Source: Knufia peltigerae
Lineage: Eukaryota; Ascomycota; Eurotiomycetes; Chaetothyriales; Trichomeriaceae
Direction: 5' to 3'
Assembly: GCA_030247855.1 (NCBI GenBank)
Contig: JAPDRN010000190.1
Coordinates: 1-52,585, forward strand
DNA: 52,585 nucleotides
Position numbers and translations under genes: made by a program. The notes beneath the pieces were generated by a model. It was not told the origin of the DNA, ran no database searches, and was given only the letters and a program-made list of their open reading frames with translations. This document shows, piece after piece, positions 50,701 through 52,585 of this stretch (the first letter of the stretch is position 1; the number at the start of each line of letters is the position of its first letter).

Positions 50701-51453
50701 CGTAACACCGGTGATGAGCGCGAGCTGCGTGGGTTGCCGACGCATGGTGGCGATGTCGCCTTCCTGCCGTTGGACGACGCGCGCCTGTCGCGCTCGCTGG
50801 ACGAGATGATCGAGCGCCGCTCGGCATTCCTGACCGACTACCAGGATGCCGCCTACGCCAACCGCTACCGCACGCTGGTCGAGCGCGTCCGCGCCACCGA
50901 AGCCGAGCGCATCGGCGGTTCCACCGCGTTGACCGAAACCGTGGCCCGCTACCTGTTCAAGCTGATGGCGTACAAGGACGAGTACGAGGTGGCGCGCCTG
51001 TACACCAGCGGCGATTTCCAGCGCCGCCTGCAGCAGCAGTTCGAGGGCGATTACCAGCTGCGCTTCCATCTGGCACCGCCGCTGTTCGCCAAGAAGGACG
51101 AGCAGGGCCGGCTGCAGAAGAAGGAATACGGCCCATGGATGTTCAAGGCGTTCGGCCTGCTGGCGAAGCTGAAGTTCCTGCGCGGCGGCCCCCTGGATGT
51201 GTTCGGCCGCACCGAGGAACGCCGCATGGAGCGCCAGCTGATCGGCGATTACGAGGCAACCGTGCAGGTGTTGCTGGACGGGCTGGATGACGACCGCCTG
51301 GCGCTGGCGGTGGAGATTGCCAGCGTGCCCGAGCACATCCGCGGCTTCGGCCACGTCAAGGAAGCGCACTTCGAGAAGGCCAAGGCTCGCGAAGCGGTGC
51401 TGCTGGCGCAGTGGCGGAATCCGAAGGCGCTGCATATCGTGCAGGTGGCGTAA
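47767..51453 (+). CDS. fused indolepyruvate ferredoxin oxidoreductase
   Basis: Protein of 1228 aa. Such enzymes oxidatively decarboxylate aryl-pyruvates or branched 2-oxoacids to acyl-CoA, passing electrons to ferredoxin. N-terminal pyrimidine-binding part (SGYRGSPLGGFDLEL, PGLNEDLGATMVWGT), TPP domain (FTHMGGEGVTWAGQAAF, LGDGTYFHSGSLAIRQA), a cysteine cluster (VCEGCGDCGKKSFC, NCNKDYSCVNGFC) for Fe-S centres, and a C-terminal gamma-type domain (GVGGTGVVTIGALLGMAG). Alpha, beta and gamma parts are all in one chain, as in other proteobacteria. Confidence 0.93.
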   Translation: MTSTAQLTSPASADLLDRDYTLDHKYTRNEGRIYLSGVQALVRLPLMQRMRDEAAGIDSAGFISGYRGSPLGGFDLELWRARKHLETAKVKFTPGLNEDLGATMVWGTQQTNLFPGANVQGVFGMWYGKGPGVDRCGDVFKHANAAGTSRHGGVLALAADDHACRSSTLPHGSEDEFVSAMMPVLNPAGVQDILDMGLLGWAMSRYTGRWVGFKTIAETVESSASVEVDPLARRIVLPEDFDMPAGGLNIRWPDPPLDQEMRLHRYAVKAAQAFARANGIDKVVMDAPRARLGIVTTGKSYLDVLQALEYLGLDEQACADIGIRVYKVGMTWPLEPEGIARFAQGLEDIIVVEEKRAFIERQMKEQFFNWPASWGQRPSIVGKYDEAGEWILPSTGELTPATIAGVIGRRIQKFFNNDSIEQRLQWMQEKEAELALPRASFPRVPHYCSGCPHNTSTTVPEGSRALAGIGCHYMVTWMDRSTDTFTHMGGEGVTWAGQAAFTDTQHVFQNLGDGTYFHSGSLAIRQAIAAGVNITYKILYNDAVAMTGGQPVDGPLSVPDIAKQMRAEGIHTIMVLSDNIAKWTRQREHFPSDVEFHDRSELDAVQKRLREVKGVSILIYEQTCATEKRRRRKRGKLEDPAKRVMINSLVCEGCGDCGKKSFCVSVLPKETEFGRKRDIDQSNCNKDYSCVNGFCPSFVTVHGGQPRKGSKRDASTLLDNLPAPVVRGTLEQPWNILITGVGGTGVVTIGALLGMAGHLEGKGASVLDQTGLAQKGGAVTTHIRIARRPDDIHAVRIAAGEADLVLGCDMVVVNDYWALSKVRAGRSQVVLNTYEAMPGTFTTRPDMQFPAADIIAGVRVALGGEEPLLLDATQLATALLGDAIAANLFILGYAWQQGLVPLSFESLMRAIELNGAAVAMNQQAFAWGRLAVVDPQAVQQAAGVVRNRHTDTENTPGPLHALPPGEWEGNEWGATAAPRNTGDERELRGLPTHGGDVAFLPLDDARLSRSLDEMIERRSAFLTDYQDAAYANRYRTLVERVRATEAERIGGSTALTETVARYLFKLMAYKDEYEVARLYTSGDFQRRLQQQFEGDYQLRFHLAPPLFAKKDEQGRLQKKEYGPWMFKAFGLLAKLKFLRGGPLDVFGRTEERRMERQLIGDYEATVQVLLDGLDDDRLALAVEIASVPEHIRGFGHVKEAHFEKAKAREAVLLAQWRNPKALHIVQVA

Positions 51454-51464
51454 TAGCGGCAGAT

Positions 51465-51535
51465 GGTAGTGCCGGCCGCTGGCCGGCATCTGCCCTTCCC
51501 GGACAATGTGTTGCCGGCCAGCGGCCGGCACTACC
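51465..51535. repeat. SMAG dimer (inverted pair)
   Basis: GGTAGTGCCGGCCGCTGGCC and its complement ending GGCCGGCACTACC, about 25 bp apart, between convergent genes. It may double as a terminator. Confidence 0.85.
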
Positions 51536-51541
51536 GGTGAT

Positions 51542-52156
51542 TCACCCCAACCGCCACAGCAACAGCCGGTTGTTGGCCGGCATCGCCACGTCACCCAACC
51601 GGGTAAAGCCGTTGTCTGCGGCCAGCGCCTGCACCGCTTCGCTATCGCGGATGCCGCTGCACGGATCACGCGCCTTCAGCCAGGCATCGAACTGCGCGTT
51701 GCTGTCGCTGGTGTAGCGACCGCCGTAATTGAACGGGCCGTACACCGCCAGCAGCGCGCCGTGGCGCAGCCGGGGTGGCAGCCCGGCGAACAGCGCCTGC
51801 ACATGCTCCCAGCTCATGATGTGCAGGGTATTGGCACTGAAGGCAGCGTCGAACGTGGTGCCTTCCGGCAAGCTCAGGCCGGGCCCTGGCGGCAGTTCCA
51901 CCTGCAGCGCCACCGGCGGCAGCAGATTCAGCAGTGCCGCCTCCGCGCGCCAGGCCTCGATGCCGGGCAGATGTTCCGGATGGTCGCTGGGCTGCCAGCG
52001 CAGCCAAGGCCAGCGCTCGGCGAAGAAAGCGGCATGCTGGCCGGTGCCGCTACCGATCTCCAGCACCCGGTGGCGATCGCCCATCCACGGGTCGAGCGCA
52101 GCGGCGATCGGTTCGCGGTTACGTTCGCAGGCTTCTGAATACGGCTTGCTCGACAT
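51542..52156 (-). CDS. DUF938 SAM-dependent methyltransferase
   Basis: Protein of 204 aa. It begins with the family signature PYSEACERNREPIAAAL, followed by SAM-binding VLEIGSGTGQHAAFFAER, then FSANTLHIMSWEHV and LLAVYGPFNYGGRYTSDSN. All methyltransferase motifs are intact. The methyl acceptor of DUF938 proteins is not known to me. Confidence 0.92.
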   Translation of the reverse strand: MSSKPYSEACERNREPIAAALDPWMGDRHRVLEIGSGTGQHAAFFAERWPWLRWQPSDHPEHLPGIEAWRAEAALLNLLPPVALQVELPPGPGLSLPEGTTFDAAFSANTLHIMSWEHVQALFAGLPPRLRHGALLAVYGPFNYGGRYTSDSNAQFDAWLKARDPCSGIRDSEAVQALAADNGFTRLGDVAMPANNRLLLWRLG

Positions 52157-52237
52157 CGAGACGGCGTCCAGGCGGGATCGGCCTCATTGTGCACGAGGGG
52201 GTTACTGAGCAGGGCTGCGCCCTGCACCCGCCGAAGC

Positions 52238-52260
52238 GGTAGTGCCGGCCGCTGGCCGGC
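52238..52260. repeat. SMAG element
   Basis: GGTAGTGCCGGCCGCTGGCC followed by GGC, a single unit in the gene-free end of the window (52157-52585). Confidence 0.75.
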
Positions 52261-52294
52261 AACATCAACAGCAAAAGCGGGCTTCCTGCGGGGT

Positions 52295-52390
52295 GGCGGG
52301 GTGGGTCCGGTGGCGGGGGTCACTTCACCCTTGGGGGCTTGGCCGCGGCATCCATGCCGCGGACACCCCCGCCACCGGACCCATCCCGCC
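52295..52390 (+). repeat. large palindrome, copy C (44-nt core)
   Basis: Arms at 52295-52320 and 52365-52390 pair at 25 of 26 positions. The core is 44 nt; its right half (GGCTTGGCCGCGGCATCCAT and the matching GCCGCGG) agrees with copies A, B and D. The left half is replaced by a shorter segment. Confidence 0.82.
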
Positions 52391-52426
52391 TTCGACAGTT
52401 TTCCGCGATCTGCTGGAACGGCTCTT

Positions 52427-52481
52427 GGGGTCAGATCCGTTTCGATACCTGACAGATGTGTCGACCAAGGTCGACACCTAC
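52427..52481. repeat. partial GGGTCAGA repeat and SMAG-like hairpin
   Basis: GGGGTCAGATCCGTTTC at 52427-52443 is one arm of the GGGTCAGA family. GTGTCGACCAAGGTCGACAC at 52458-52477 with CTAC is the same unit found between copies A and B. Confidence 0.65.
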
Positions 52482-52505
52482 CAACAGCCGCGGAGATCTG
52501 TCAGA

Positions 52506-52585
52506 GGTGGGGCGGTGTCGGATTGCGGGGTGTCCGCGGCATGGATGCCGCGGCCAAGCCTACAGGGACGTACTTGCGGCGTCCC
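52506..52585 (-). repeat. large palindrome, copy D (cut by window end)
   Basis: Left arm 52506-52530, a complete 52-nt core 52531-52582 and the first three bases of the right arm. The core reads as the reverse complement of the copy A core, with an inner hairpin GCGGCATGGATGCCGC. The SMAG-like unit before it is 48 bp from the arm, as at copy B. Confidence 0.8.

Noticed and set aside
47698..51669. 1323-codon open frame antisense to the indolepyruvate oxidoreductase gene
   Set aside because: It is a shadow frame in GC-rich DNA. The plus-strand protein has complete family motifs; the antisense product is rich in His/Arg/Gln without any domain.

Overview
The window looks like chromosomal DNA of a Stenotrophomonas species, probably of the S. 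maltophilia complex. It is GC-rich and dense with genes. It carries many palindromes with a GTAG/CTAC foot, the hallmark of the SMAG (S. maltophilia GTAG) REP elements, an Ax21-family outer-membrane protein, and a set of xanthomonad-type housekeeping genes. No rRNA, tRNA, CRISPR array or complete insertion sequence was recognised. All calls come from reading the sequence; no database search was run.

Layout. 1-3.8 kb: small metabolic and hypothetical genes, an AraC-type regulator and an Ax21-family barrel protein. 3.8-9.8 kb: an accessory-looking stretch. It holds a hipBA-type toxin-antitoxin operon behind an AT-rich array of operators spaced exactly 50 bp apart, a Braun-type lipoprotein next to an L,D-transpeptidase that seems to start at an ATT codon, a decayed beta-helix (pectate-lyase-like) gene, a DUF4265 gene, an orphan antitoxin-like HTH gene and a multi-hairpin leader. 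9.8-20.9 kb: an Ivy-type lysozyme-inhibitor lipoprotein, gpsA-secB-rhodanese, hemD-hemX-hemY, a FadI-like thiolase and hypotheticals. 20.9-27 kb: two tandem Cu/Zn superoxide dismutase lipoproteins, ntrC-ntrB, and a TonB-dependent receptor behind a Zur-like box. 27-35.8 kb: two cell-wall enzymes (MltA, AmiD-like amidase), the ammonium module amtB-glnK-glnA with a sigma-54 promoter and two NtrC boxes, uppP, and two META-domain proteins. 35.8-44.1 kb: a run of minus-strand genes (PEBP protein, TPR-sulfotransferase, YheT hydrolase, PlsC-type acyltransferase, hotdog thioesterase, phospholipase-D lipoprotein, YceI protein, SixA). 44.1-52.6 kb: a divergent orphan ParA / AAA+ ATPase pair, a giant fused indolepyruvate ferredoxin oxidoreductase and a DUF938 methyltransferase.

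Functional links. NtrB/NtrC, GlnK, AmtB and GlnA form a nearly complete nitrogen-sensing circuit within about 11 kb. NtrC-type boxes lie upstream of glnA and directly against the ntrB start codon. The Lpp-like protein, L,D-transpeptidase, MltA, amidase, UppP and Ivy homologue all concern the cell wall.

Most unusual non-coding features. (1) The 50-bp-phased hipBA operator array. (2) Four large palindromes with a 52-nt (one 44-nt) conserved core and arms that differ between copies but are self-complementary within each copy. They occur as two inverted pairs, each enclosing a SMAG-like repeat (46.5-46.9 kb and 52.3-52.6 kb). (3) A second REP-like family built on GGGTCAGA/TCTGACCC.
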